A stretch of DNA of 64,000 nt from Hexactinellida sp. DTS-2022. Its lineage: Eukaryota; Porifera; Hexactinellida. The DNA is taken from the NCBI GenBank assembly GCA_028753945.1, contig JAPNXP010000015.1:186001-250000 (forward strand), in the 5' to 3' direction. The notes below the pieces were generated by a model. It saw nothing but the letters and a program-made list of their open reading frames with translations. It did not search any database and had not been told where the DNA came from. Positions 20,979-32,310 of this stretch are shown here, one piece after another (the stretch's first letter is position 1; every line of letters starts with the position of its first letter). The translations under genes and the position numbers were made by a program.

Positions 20979-21536
20979 CAGGGTTGGGTTCAAGTACATT
21001 TGAAAGTACTTAAGTACAAGTACAACTACTTTTCAGATATTTAAGTACAATGCAAGTACAAGTACAGGTAAACTTAAAGTACTTAAGTACAAGTACAATG
21101 AAAAAATTACGAAAGTACTTGAGTACAAGTACAAGTACTTCCCAAGCTCTTATGATAAATTTCTCGTACTAATAGTAGAAATTGCTAAATACATAGTTTA
21201 TATAGTATCATCCAAATCTATTTAATTGATTTAGCAGTAGTCCTAGACACGAACACAATTCCTAATATACTAAGTATTAAGTAACACTACTTTATTTGAG
21301 ATGGGATTTGAGGAACGTCAATGATGTGTGTTGGAAATATATTGAATGATAAAAAGTCACGAGTAACAAGTACTCAAGTACAAGTACAAGTACTTTAGAA
21401 AAATGAGGAAAGTAATTAAGTACAAGTACAAGTACAACGGAAAAATGGTGAAAGTACTTAAGTACAAGTACAAGTACTCAAAAAATGTACTTAATTACAG
21501 AAGTACTTAAGTAAATTGTACTTGAACCCAACCCTG
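20979..21536. mobile_element. hAT-like foldback MITE rich in AAGTACAAGTAC repeats
   Basis: 558 bp. Starts CAGGGTTGGGTTCAAGTAC and ends with its inverted copy. It is flanked by the 8-bp duplication GTCAATAT (20971-20978 and 21537-21544). The paralogous site beside intact ODF2 (about 32847-32854) has one GTCAATAT and no element. The interior is mostly short AAGTACAAGTAC-type repeats. Confidence 0.9.
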
Positions 21537-21544
21537 GTCAATAT

Positions 21545-23284
21545 GCGATTTGCGCAGTGCAAGGCTATTTATACTAATCAGGCATGTCTGTCTGTCTTTC
21601 TGTGTATCATTTGACCAATCAAATCAAGGCATTTTCCATTAGGAACTTTCATTAATAGTCTCTGTGCCAGTGGACCCCTAACTTTGGGAGTTGAAAAGCT
21701 ATTGTATTGATTGATAATAATTTGATATCAAATAAATAATATAAGTTATTATATAACTTATAAATGTATGGCTAGACAGACGGAACACAAATAACTGATT
21801 AGATGCATGAAACTTCCTCTAGACCAATTATATTACTATCTCCGTCTTAAAGCACACTAAACAATTGACAGAGACACTAAAATCTTGTATACTATTTGAA
21901 TGCTAACTGTTAATCCATATTAAATACGACCCTCGAAATAATTGGCCAAAGATTTTGTCACCTTTTGAGAAGGAAGATGTGAATATTTTCTTAAATATTT
22001 GGACTTGGTACAAAGGTACAGTATTCCCTACGCTTGCCAAGTACAGTCAGGTCTGCTTATTATGAACAAGATTTCGTTTGCTTAATATGAAGATTTTTTA
22101 TTATGAACAAATCCTACGGTCCCAATTTAACAACTTACATAGGGTTTGTATTAAGTGGAGTTCGCTTATTATGAAGTCTCTCTACTATGAACACAATTTT
22201 TGGTCCCTTAAATGTTCATAATAAAAGAACCTGACTGTATATGGCTTACTATAGATAAGTGAGTTCAGATAAGATAAGATAGTAAATTATGCTGGGATTT
22301 CATTATTTATCAGAGATTCAGAATAATAGAATACATTGCATGAGTTAAATAAATTTGCATTACAAACAAAATTTGCATTACAAATAGAATTTGCATTACA
22401 AATAAAATTTGTGTAACAATGGTAGACGAAACACCTCGGGGCCAGATAAGATAGATACAGATAAAATGTAAGTTATGCAAATAAAGTAGCGTCGAGAGGT
22501 GGGTTTACAACACTTAGTTGAACCAAGGGAGTCAATAGATTGGATGCTCACCCAGACAGTCACCAACACGTGCAGGTTTGCTAATAGCTAAATAGATATT
22601 CTTTCCAACTTCAGGCAACCAGGGTTTTATACAGGACTGGAATTGAACACTCCTAACGGTCATAAGGTCACTAGAGTATGAATTTTGTAGCCTAAAAGGT
22701 TAGTTTTGTACTAGTTTATGGGGAAATTTGGCCTTTTTGGCGCTCCTAAACGCAAACATATCCCAAATTATACGCGTCTAGGCGTATGGCGAGGTCCTGG
22801 ATAAAACCCTGTAATTACAAATATAATAAAATACAAGATTGTCCCAAATATCCTTAAATCTGAGCGTTAGGATAACTTTCTTGGTGACCAGAAAGGTGCT
22901 GAATAAATGCATTTATATTAAATCGTAGTTTGTTTTGTTTGACAGGTGTTTGTTGCATTAAAGTGACATGGATATTCGTATTTTAAGAAATTCTGTTGTA
23001 TAGTATGCAATTATAGTATAGAGTATAAACACTATCCAATTAGGTTGTAAAATTAGTCAGAACATCGTATGACTTGTAGTAGTTCAAAATAATTTGCATT
23101 ACAAATAATATTTATGGAACAATGGAGCACCAAACACTACGAGACCAGATAAACAATAGAAAATATATTCAAACTAACTTTTGATGGGTGGGTGTGGGAT
23201 ATTATATAACAAAAGCTCCTGAAAGAACACAAATCCCATTGAATCTAAGAACCCTTATCTCCCTCGTGAGGAGGACACACACCG
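21545..23284. other. Array spacer upstream of gene D
   Basis: Largely matches 8560-10507 upstream of gene A. Differences include an added element at 22044-22237. No coding capacity is recognised. Confidence 0.55.
22044..22237. repeat. TA-flanked MITE (CAGTCAGGT ends)
   Basis: Ends CAGTCAGGT and ACCTGACTG with TA on both sides. The interior shows TTATGAAC words inverted about the centre. Same family as 256-330 and 53090-53272. Confidence 0.65.
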
Positions 23285-23292
23285 TATATAAG
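23285..23292 (+). promoter_or_regulatory. TATA box of gene D
   Basis: TATATAAG in the shared promoter block, 226 bp before the ATG. Confidence 0.5.
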
Positions 23293-23510
23293 GTAGCTCA
23301 AAAACTGAAATCTCAAGTCAGATAAACATCCCTAAAGGAACATCAATTGGACTAAATATACTATAATCAAGGTGGAATGTTAAACTATTGCATTATACAA
23401 TATGGCTTTTATATGGGACCGGATAAATCTTAGATATAGAAACTGTTTAAAATATATTAACAACAATAAAAGTATATTACTATCTCTCTTCACTAGATAA
23501 TCAATAGAGA

Positions 23511-24722
23511 ATGAGGATCTCCAAAATAGTTATCGTTTTCGGTGTTGTCGCGATGGTGGCGCTAATCAACGCCCGTGCCACAGGTGAGTATTAATAAATA
23601 AATACAAACAAATAACCATTGTGTCCTTAGGTTATCAAATAACTGATAATAATACTGTATTTATTTAGATAAAGAAGTCGAGACAAAAGAAGTGTGAGTT
23701 TCCCTATCAGGATAATTCCTATTCATATCTTCGTACCTGTTACTATCCCGTTTCACGAGGAGTGAGCAACTTAGGAATTATAGGAATATAACACCTTTCT
23801 GAAATGATTTATACTAGTGATGACATGGCAAAAAATCTAAAATTACAGCTGTGCCGAAAAGATTTACGATTGGAGGCCTACGACTCCACCAACCACCAAA
23901 GGAAAAATGCTCTCGGCACAGCTGGCATTTTAGATTTTTCATGATGTGTAGACAAAGTGACCAAATTAAAAATATTAGAAGTATAGTCTAGTCATTACAT
24001 AAAGATTATAGATTATTAACATATTTTTGTACAATTTAGTGAGACAAAAGCAGTGGAAGAAGGGGAAAACAGTGACTTGGAAGCACTGGAAGAACAGACT
24101 GACTGTTATCATCGCTGTTATCACCACTGTTATCGCCACCACCATTACCGTCACGATGAGTAAGTAGCCCATTAATTCATACAATTATCTTACAAAAGCC
24201 ATGTTTCTTTCTTATGAAGAGTAATCAAGATGTTTGTATCATTTAGTGATCAAGAAACAGTAGACGCAGACTCTGACAAAGAGATTGACGCTGCCTCATT
24301 CAACGAAGAGTGAGTACCTAAGGAATTAATTAATATCATTATGGTGTCCCTTAGCCAACACCTTTCAATATAAAACCCCGGCTTGGAAAGGTGAACTTGA
24401 TGATAAAATTACCTTGCCAGTGCCTGAAATTACATTATAATGTGCTGGCCGATATTTAAAAGTCATTCCAATAATGATTTGGTAAAATAGTCAAAAATTA
24501 AAACTTAGAACTTTAAATTATTATAAAATAATATAATGTTAGATGTTTGTATTATTTAGTGACAATGAATTAGCAAGCGGAGACGAAGACGCTGACTGCT
24601 GTTATCACCGCCATCGCTATCACCATTACCACCACCATCGCTATCATCATCACATCTGCCACCATCATCGCTACCACTACCGTCATCACAGGTGCCATCG
24701 CCATAGATGCCACGAGGAGTAA
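23511..24722 (+). CDS. Secreted His/Tyr/Cys-rich modular protein, array gene D
   Basis: Exons 23511-23583, 23669-23693, 24040-24159, 24247-24309 and 24560-24722, summing to 147 codons plus a stop. It is the close paralogue of gene A: same signal peptide, microexon (DKEVETKEV), an ETKAVEEGENSDLEALEEQ linker with a CYHRCYHHCY block, an acidic-only exon and a His/Tyr/Arg-rich last exon ending CHEE. Its first cassette is four codons shorter than in A. Genes A and D form a His/Tyr type without the PPC and HPC blocks of genes B, C, E and F. Confidence 0.75.
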
Positions 24723-25641
24723 AGCTCATAGGAACCAACAGTAATCCAGGCGCTACTTAGTATAATTTAGGCGGCAGTTCAGTAATCTAGGCAGTAAATC
24801 AATATGAAGCGGTAATTCAGTAATTTAGGCCAGATAACTATTCTGTATTGAGTTATATCTATTATTCAATTAAATTCAGTTTAGTTTGCTTAGTAACCAT
24901 TCGTGCCTCTTGACATCCAACAAATTAGGTATCAGATATAAATATACATAATTACTCGGGCTAAATTACAAAATAATATACCTCCTCTCTACATTTTCTT
25001 TGTTTATCTTCAGTTGTGAATCGGTGGCGCTCAGCTGTGCCACATTCCTCTGTATGGTGCAGCTACTTTGGAAGCACTGTATTTTGGTCAGGAAATTTCA
25101 CAGTTATAACAATGAAATCAAATGCTCACCTATGGGAAATTATGCGCACCTCGACAGACTAAGGAATACAAATACAAAGACAAGTTGGCTTTTTCCAGCT
25201 TCTCTCTCATATCTGTTTTTCTGCTCGAGTACTACGGGGATGTTACTGGTACAACAATTGAGACGGCTTACTAGAGAATAGCTCTATAGCGCCAGATTGG
25301 GAACAATGGAATGCTTTGTATAAATTAGCAAATTTGCATCACAAATAATATTTGTAGAACAATAGAGCACGAAACACGACGAAGCGAGATAGATTATAGA
25401 AATATTTTAAAAGTTAGATTATGTAGTGTGCAGAAATTCTTCAAGCAAAGCTCAGAGATAACAAATACATTAAACTTGCACGTGAAAATTTCTATACAAA
25501 TGGAAATTCGAGTACCACAAGAAAAAGATTTCAGTTGAAGATAGAGAATGTATGAATGGACAAAATTAATGTAAAAAATAATCACACAAATCACATTGAA
25601 TCTAACAACCCTTATCTGCCTCGTGAAGAAGATACACGCAG
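24723..25641. other. Spacer D-E with ODF2 exon fragments
   Basis: Matches the A-B spacer: degenerate 20-bp repeats at 24740-24830, an ODF2 penultimate-exon remnant near 25005-25080, and a last-exon remnant near 25180-25230. Nothing coding is supported. Confidence 0.55.
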
Positions 25642-25649
25642 TATATAAG
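25642..25649 (+). promoter_or_regulatory. TATA box of gene E
   Basis: TATATAAG in the shared promoter block, 217 bp before the ATG. Confidence 0.5.
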
Positions 25650-25858
25650 GTAGCTCAAATACTGAAATCTCACATCCGATAAACCTCTCTAAAAGGAACA
25701 TTCATGGGACCTAAATTATTCTATAATCTAGGTCCAATGCTAAAATATAGTTTTATACAATTTGGGACCGGATAAATCTTACATATAGGAAGCGTTTAAA
25801 ATATATTAAAACAATAAAAGTATATTACTATCTCTCTTCACTAGATACTCAATAGAGA

Positions 25859-27658
25859 ATGAGGATCTCCAAAATAGTTATCGTTTTCGGTGTTGTCGCG
25901 ATGGTGGCGCTAATCAACGCCCGTGCCACTGGTGAGTATTAATAAATAAATACAAACAAATAACCATTGTGTCCTTAGGTTATCAAATAACTGATAATAA
26001 TACTGTATTTATTTAGATAAAGAAGTCAAGACAAAAGAAGTGTGAGTTCCCTATCAGTATAATTCCTATTCTTATCTTCGTACCTGTTATTACTACCCCG
26101 TTTCACGAAAAGTGAGCAACTTAGGAATTATAGGAATATAACACCTTCTGAAATGGGTTATAGTAGTGATGACATGGCAAAAAATCTAAAATTACAGCTG
26201 TGCCGAAAACATTTACTTTTGGAGGCACTACGACTCCACCAACCACCAAAGGAAAATGCTCTCGGCACAGCTCGTATTTTAGATTTTTCATTATGTGTAG
26301 ACAAAGTGACCAAATTAAAAGCCTTATAAGTAGTTTAGTCCTCAAATAACGAATATGTAGAATAACTTAGGTAATAATTATTTACATTTTTGTATTATTT
26401 AGTGAGACTAAAGCATTGGAAGAACAGGCTAACAGTGATGTAGAAGCAGTAGACGAAGAGACAGACATGTGCTGTCACCCGTGCTACCCTCCTCCCTGTC
26501 GTCCGTACTACCCTCCCTGTGTTTATCCCCGCCATCCCTGCTATCACCCCTGTCACGAAGAGTGAGTAGCCCATTAATTAATTAGTTAATAAATACGATT
26601 ATTATCTTACATAAGGCATGGTTCTCATCTTACGATGAGTAAACAAGGTGATTTTATTATTTAGTGAGACTAAAGCATTGGAAGAACAGGCTAACGATGA
26701 TGTAGAAGCAGTAGACGATGAGACAGACATGTGCTGCCACCCTTGTCGCCCTCCTCCCTGTCATTCTCACCATCACCCTTGTCGCCCTCCCCCCTATCAT
26801 TCTCACCATCACCATCACCCCTGCCACCCTCCTCCCTGTCATTCTCACCATCACCATCACCCCTGCCACCCTCCCCCCTGCCATTCCCATCATCATCACC
26901 CCTGCTTCCCACCCTGCCATCGCCCCTGTTATCACCCCTGTCACGAAGAGTGAGTAGCCATAAATTAATTAGTTAATAAATACGATTATTATATTACAAA
27001 AGGCATGGTTCTCATCTTATGAAGAGTAAACAAGGTGTTTTTATTATTTAGTGAGACTAAAGCATTGGAAGAACAGGCTAACATTGATGTAGAAGCAGTA
27101 AACGAAGAGACAGACATGTGCTATCCCCTTCCTCCCTGTCGTCCGTGCTACCCTCCCTGTCATCACCCCTGCTATCCCTGCTATCACCCCTGTCACGAAG
27201 AGTGAGTAGCCCATTAATTAATTAGTTAATAATACGATTGTCTAACAAAAGGCATGGTTCTCATCTTATGAAGAGTAAACAAGGTGTTTTTGTGTTTTTC
27301 AACCAACACCATTCAATATAAAAACCAGGCTTGGTAAGCTGAATTTGATGTTAAAAATGACATTGCCATGCCTGAAAATCGCATTACAAATGTGTGGCCG
27401 ATATATAAAGTAATCCAATAATTAATTGGCAAAATATCCAAGAATTAAGGCTCCTTATTGTTATAGGAGCCTTAATTCTTGTTGTTATATTGTTATAAGA
27501 TTACTTAATATTGAATGTTGGTAATATTTAGAGCCAATGAAGTAGTATGCGCAGACGAAGACGCTGACCACGTGTTCCACATCATAAACCATGGCAACTT
27601 TGCAATTCATCATCATCATTATTATTATACATCATCACTCCAGTGTAAAGAGGAGTAA
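25859..27658 (+). CDS. Secreted His/Cys/Pro-rich modular protein, array gene E
   Basis: Exons 25859-25931, 26017-26041, 26403-26561, 26665-26949, 27052-27201 and 27532-27658, summing to 272 codons plus a stop. Three cassettes. The first and third are Pro/Tyr-rich (CYPPPCRP). The second is the longest in the array (95 codons) with alternating CRPPPC and HSHHHHHPC blocks. The last exon is the HGNFAIHHHH type with a KEE-stop end, as in genes C and F. Same signal peptide and microexon. The range of cassette lengths within one gene shows internal repeat expansion. Confidence 0.8.
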
Positions 27659-27674
27659 AGCTCATAGGCTCCAA

Positions 27675-27854
27675 CAGTAATCTAGGCGGTACTTCAGTAA
27701 TCTAGGCGCTAATTCAGTAATCTAGGCGCTACTTCAGTAATCTAGGCGCTACTTCAGTAATCTAGGCGCTACTTCAGTAATCTAGGCGCTACTTCAGTAA
27801 TCTAGGCGCTACTTCAGTAATTTAGGCGGTACTTCAGTAATTTATGGGGTAATT
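27675..27854. repeat. Nine 20-bp tandem repeats downstream of gene E
   Basis: Same unit as at 19121-19340, but mostly in the CTACTTC form. Copy number differs from gene C (eleven), so the tract changes length. Confidence 0.85.
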
Positions 27855-28932
27855 CAGTTATTTAGGCCAGATAATCTATTATGTATGAGATATATCTATA
27901 ATTCAATTAAATTCAGTTTAGTTTGCTTAGTAACCACGGTGCCTCTTGATATCAAACCAGGGTGTTATCCAGCGTATTGGGCGCGCTTAAAGGAGCGTAA
28001 TTTGGCAGGATTTTAATCTAGGCGAACAAAAATCGAGTCTAGGCCTACAATATCGAGAGATGCTCCCATAGACTTAATACAAGATGACTAATCTAGGCGT
28101 ACAAAATGAAAATGAACGAACTCAAACTAAATCTTAGGAGGGCGGTAAATTTTTCCTGGATGAAAGCTTGTATCCAACAAATTATTAAAATATATACAGT
28201 GGAGTTCGCGCTTAATAGTAACCCGTGTTTGCCACTAAATCTGGTTGCTAATAGGAGAATGAAATTAACTGTATTATCACGGTTGGGATCTGAAAAGCGG
28301 TTGCTAATAAAGCAATATAAATTGTTAATAGGGGAGTTGCTAATTAAAGCAACTCCACTGTATAATTACTGGGACTAAATTACAAAATAATATACCCCTC
28401 TCTGCATTTCTTTGTTTCTCTTCAGCTGTGCCACATTGCTCTATTTGGCCCCCCGGTCAGCTACTTTGGAGGCAGTGTATTTTGGTCAGGGCATTTCTTA
28501 GTTATAACTATGAGTTCAAAATGCTCACCTATGGGAAAATTACTCGCACTCCCACAGGTTAAGGAATACAGATTCTATCAATTAAACTTGTTAATTAGCA
28601 ACCACAAAACAGAACGCTTTCGATAGCGTTATACAAACCACTTTATCGGGACCTTACCTCAACAGAACATTTCCGATTCTACAATCTTACAACAGTTTAC
28701 GTAGTAAACGGGATACTCAAGCAGGGCACAAAGTTGTCACCTATTGTGTCACAAATGGCAGACAAATGGACAGAAATTAAGTCTACCACATATTGCAGCT
28801 ACGTATGTTGTATGTATATAAAATAAACAAACAAATAAGTATACCAATTCGAGTTCGTAAGTGAGTAGGATTACCATCAGTCTAATTATACGTATAAATA
28901 TGAGTTATATAATAGGTGCTATATGACAGAGA
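27855..28932. other. Spacer E-F
   Basis: Nearly identical to the segments after genes C and F. It contains the CAGTGGAGTT element (about 28198-28360) and a shortened ODF2 penultimate-exon remnant (about 28420-28480). Confidence 0.5.
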
Positions 28933-29071
28933 CTAATAGGTGATCGGTTTGTCCGTGGGCTCGTGGAACACGGAGGCATACGAGGTCTTTAGGAACTGTA
29001 TGTAGCTCTGCATACTCTTGACAGACGAGTTGGCTTGTTCCAGCTTCTCTCTCATATCTGCTATCCTGTTG
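28933..29071 (-). pseudogene. Detached copy 4 of the ODF2 terminal exon, truncated
   Basis: Same truncation point as copy 2 (after CTATCCTGTTG), with extra substitutions (CATACTCTTGACAG). The shared breakpoint shows that copies 2 and 4 come from one event that was later duplicated. Confidence 0.75.
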
Positions 29072-29448
29072 ACGGCTCGCTAGAGAATAGCTCTATAGCG
29101 TCAGATTGGGAACAATGGAATGCTTGTATAAATTAGCAAATTTGCATCACAAATAATATTTGTGGAACAATAGAGCACGAAACACGACGAAGCGAGATAA
29201 ATAATAGAATATTTTTAAAGTTAGATTATGTAGTGTGCAGAAATTCTTCAAGCAAAGCTCAGAGATAACAAATACAGTAAACTTGCACGTGAAAAATTTC
29301 TATACAAATGGAAATTCGAGTACCACAAGAAAAAGATTTCAGTTGAAGATAGAGAATGTAAGAATGGACAAATTAATGTAAAAAATAATCACACAAATCA
29401 CATTGAATCTAAGAACCCTTATCTGCCTCGTGAAGAAGATACACGCAG

Positions 29449-29456
29449 TATATAAG
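29449..29456 (+). promoter_or_regulatory. TATA box of gene F
   Basis: TATATAAG in the shared promoter block, 217 bp before the ATG. Confidence 0.5.
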
Positions 29457-29665
29457 GTAGCTCAAAAACTGAAATCTCACACCCGATAAACCTCTCTAAA
29501 AGGAACATCAATTGGACCTAAATTATTCTATAATCTAGGTCCAATGCTAAAATATAGTTTTATACAATTTGGGATCGAATAAATCTTACATATAGGAAGT
29601 GTTTAAAATATATTAAAACAATAGAAGTATATTACTATCTCTCTTCACTAGATAATCAATAGAGA

Positions 29666-31019
29666 ATGAGGATCTCCAAAATAGCTATCCTTTTCGGTGT
29701 TGTCGCGATGGTGGCGCTAATCAACGCCCGTGCCACTGGTGAGTATTAATAAATAAATACAAACAAATAACTTTGTGCCCTTAGGTTATCAAATAACTAA
29801 TGATAATACTGTATTTATTTAGATAAAGAGGTCGAGACAAAAGAAGTGTGAGTTTCCATATCAGTATAATTCCTATTCTTATCTTCGTACCTGTTATTAC
29901 TACCACGTATCACGAGGAATTATAGGAGTATAAGTGTATAACACCTTTCTGGAATGGGTTATAATAGTGATGACATGACAAAAAAATCTAAAATTACAGC
30001 TGTGCCGAAAACATTTACTTTTGGAGGCACTACGACTCCACCAACCACCAAAGGAAAATGCTCTCGGCACAGCTGGTATTTTAGACTTTTCATTATGAGT
30101 AGACAAAGTGATCAAATTAAAAGCCTTATAAGTAGTTTAGTCCTCAAATAACGAATATGTAGAATAACTTAGGTAATAATTATTTACATTTTTGTAATAT
30201 TTAGTGGGACTAAAGAAGCAGTAGACGAACTGACAGATAAGTGCTGCCATTACCATCATCCCTGCCATTACCATCATCCCTGCCACTATCATAATCCCTG
30301 CCACTATCATCACCCCTGCCACGAAGAGTGAGTAGCCCATTAGTTAATTAGTTAATAAATACGAGTATTATATAACAAAAGGCATGATTTTCATCTTGTG
30401 AATAGTAAACAAGGATGTTTTTATTATCTAGTGAGGCTAAAGCATTGGAGGAACAGGCTAACAATGAAGTAGAAGCTGGAGACGAACTGACAGACAAGTG
30501 CTGCCATTATCATCATCCCTGCCATTACCATCATCCCTGCCATTATTATAATCCCTGCTATCATCCCTGTCACGAAGAGTGAGTAGCCCATTAGTTAATT
30601 AGTTAATAAATACGCGCGATTATATTAAAAAAGGCATGATTCTCAAGGTGTTTTTGTGTTTTCAGCCAACACCATTCAATATAAAACCAGGGTTTGGTAA
30701 GGTGAATTTGATGTTAAAATGACATTGCCATGCCTTGAAAATCACATTATAAATGTGTGGCCGATATAAAAAGTAATTCTAATAATAAATTGGCAAAATA
30801 TCCAAGAATTAAGGCTCCTTATTGTTATAGGAGCCTTAATTCTTGTTGTTATATTGTTATAAGATTACTTAATATTGAATGTTGGTAATATTTAGAGCCA
30901 ATGAAGTAGTATGCGCAAACGAAGACGCTGACCACGTGTTCCACATCATAAACCATGGCAACTTTGCAATTCATCATCATCATTATTATACATCATCACT
31001 CCAGTGTAAAGAGGAGTAA
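29666..31019 (+). CDS. Secreted His/Cys/Pro-rich modular protein, array gene F
   Basis: Exons 29666-29738, 29823-29847, 30205-30327, 30432-30578 and 30896-31019, summing to 163 codons plus a stop. Shortest of the HPC type: two cassettes with CHYHHPC and CHYHNPC repeats. The first cassette has lost part of its acidic linker (GTKEAVDELTDKCC). The signal peptide has an Ile-to-Ala change (MRISKIAILFG). The last exon is the HGNFAIHHHH type. It lies next to intact ODF2 and has the same TATA block and intron hairpin as the other members. Confidence 0.78.
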
Positions 31020-31036
31020 AGCTCATAGGCTCCAAC

Positions 31037-31216
31037 AGTAATCTAGGCGGTACTTCAGTAATCTAGGCGCTACTTCAGTAATCTAGGCGCTACTTCAGTA
31101 ATCTAGGCGCTACTTCAGTAATCTAGGCGCTACTTCAGTAATCTAGGCGCTACTTCAGTAATCTAGGCGCTACTTCAGTAATTTAGGCGGTACTTCAGTA
31201 ATTTATGGGGTAATTC
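31037..31216. repeat. Nine 20-bp tandem repeats downstream of gene F
   Basis: Same AGTAATCTAGGCGCTACTTC unit in the presumed 3' UTR. Confidence 0.85.
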
Positions 31217-32310
31217 AGTTATTTAGGCCAGATAATCTATTATGTATGAGATATATCTATAATTCAATTAAATTCAGTTTAGTTTGCTTAGTAACCACGG
31301 TGCCTCTTGATATCAAACCAGGGTGTTATCCAGCGTATTGGGCGCGCTTAAAGGAGCGTAATTTGGCAGGATTTTAATCTAGGCGAACAAAAATCGAGTC
31401 TAGGCCTACAATATCGAGAGATGCTCCCATAGACTTAATACAAGATGACTAATCTAGGCGTACAAAATGAAAATGAACGAACTCAAACTAAATCTTAGGA
31501 GGGCGGTAAATTTTTCCTGGATGAAAGCTTGTATCCAACAAATTATTAAAATATATACAGTGGAGTTCGCGCTTAATAGTAACCCGTGTTTGCCACTAAA
31601 TCTGGTTGCTAATAGGAGAATGAAATTAACTGTATTATCACGGTTGGGATCTGAAAAGCGGTTGCTAATAAAGCAATATAAATTGTTAATAGGGGAGTTG
31701 CTAATTAAAGCAACTCCACTGTATAATTACTGGGACTAAATTACAAAATAATATACCCCTCTCTGCATTTCTTTGTTTCTCTTCAGCTGTGAATCGGTGG
31801 CGCTCAGCTGTGCCACATTGCTCTATATGGTCCCCCGGTCAGCTACTTTGGAGGCAGTGTATTTTGGTCAGGGCATTTCTTAGTTATAACTATGAGTTCA
31901 AAATGCTCACCTATGGGAAAATTACTCGCACTCCCACAGGTTAAGGAATACAGATTCTATCAATTAAACTTGTTAATTAGCAACCACAAAACAGAACGCT
32001 TTCGATAGCGTTATACAAACCACTTTATCGGGACCTTACCTCAACAGAACATTTCCGATTCTACAATCTTACAACAGTTTACGTAGTAAACGGCATACTC
32101 AAGCAGGGCACAAAGTTGTCACCTATTGTGTCACAAATGGCAGACAAATGGACAGAAATTAAGTCTACCACATATTGCAGCTATGTTGTATGTATATAAA
32201 ATAAACAAACAAACAAGTATACCAATTCGAGTTCGTAAGTGAGTAGGGTTACTACAAGTCTAATTATACGCATAAATATGAGTTATGTAATAGGTGCTAT
32301 GTGACAGAGA
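31217..32310. other. Spacer between gene F and ODF2
   Basis: Matches the spacers after genes C and E, including the CAGTGGAGTT element (about 31559-31721) and an ODF2 penultimate-exon remnant near 31785-31850. The last 300 bp are the ODF2 3' flank that was copied across the array. Confidence 0.5.

Noticed and set aside
26691-26976. Long ORFs in other frames over the gene E cassette
   Set aside because: The repetitive His/Cys/Pro codons leave other frames open. The chosen frame alone fits splice sites, signal peptide and all paralogues.
10736-31019. Interpretation of the array proteins as neuropeptide-like precursors
   Set aside because: Repeated modules suggested this, but I see no dibasic cleavage sites between modules.
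10736-31019. Interpretation of the Cys-rich proteins as venom-type toxins
   Set aside because: There is no typical disulfide framework; the Cys residues sit in regular HPC and PPC repeats with very high His content.
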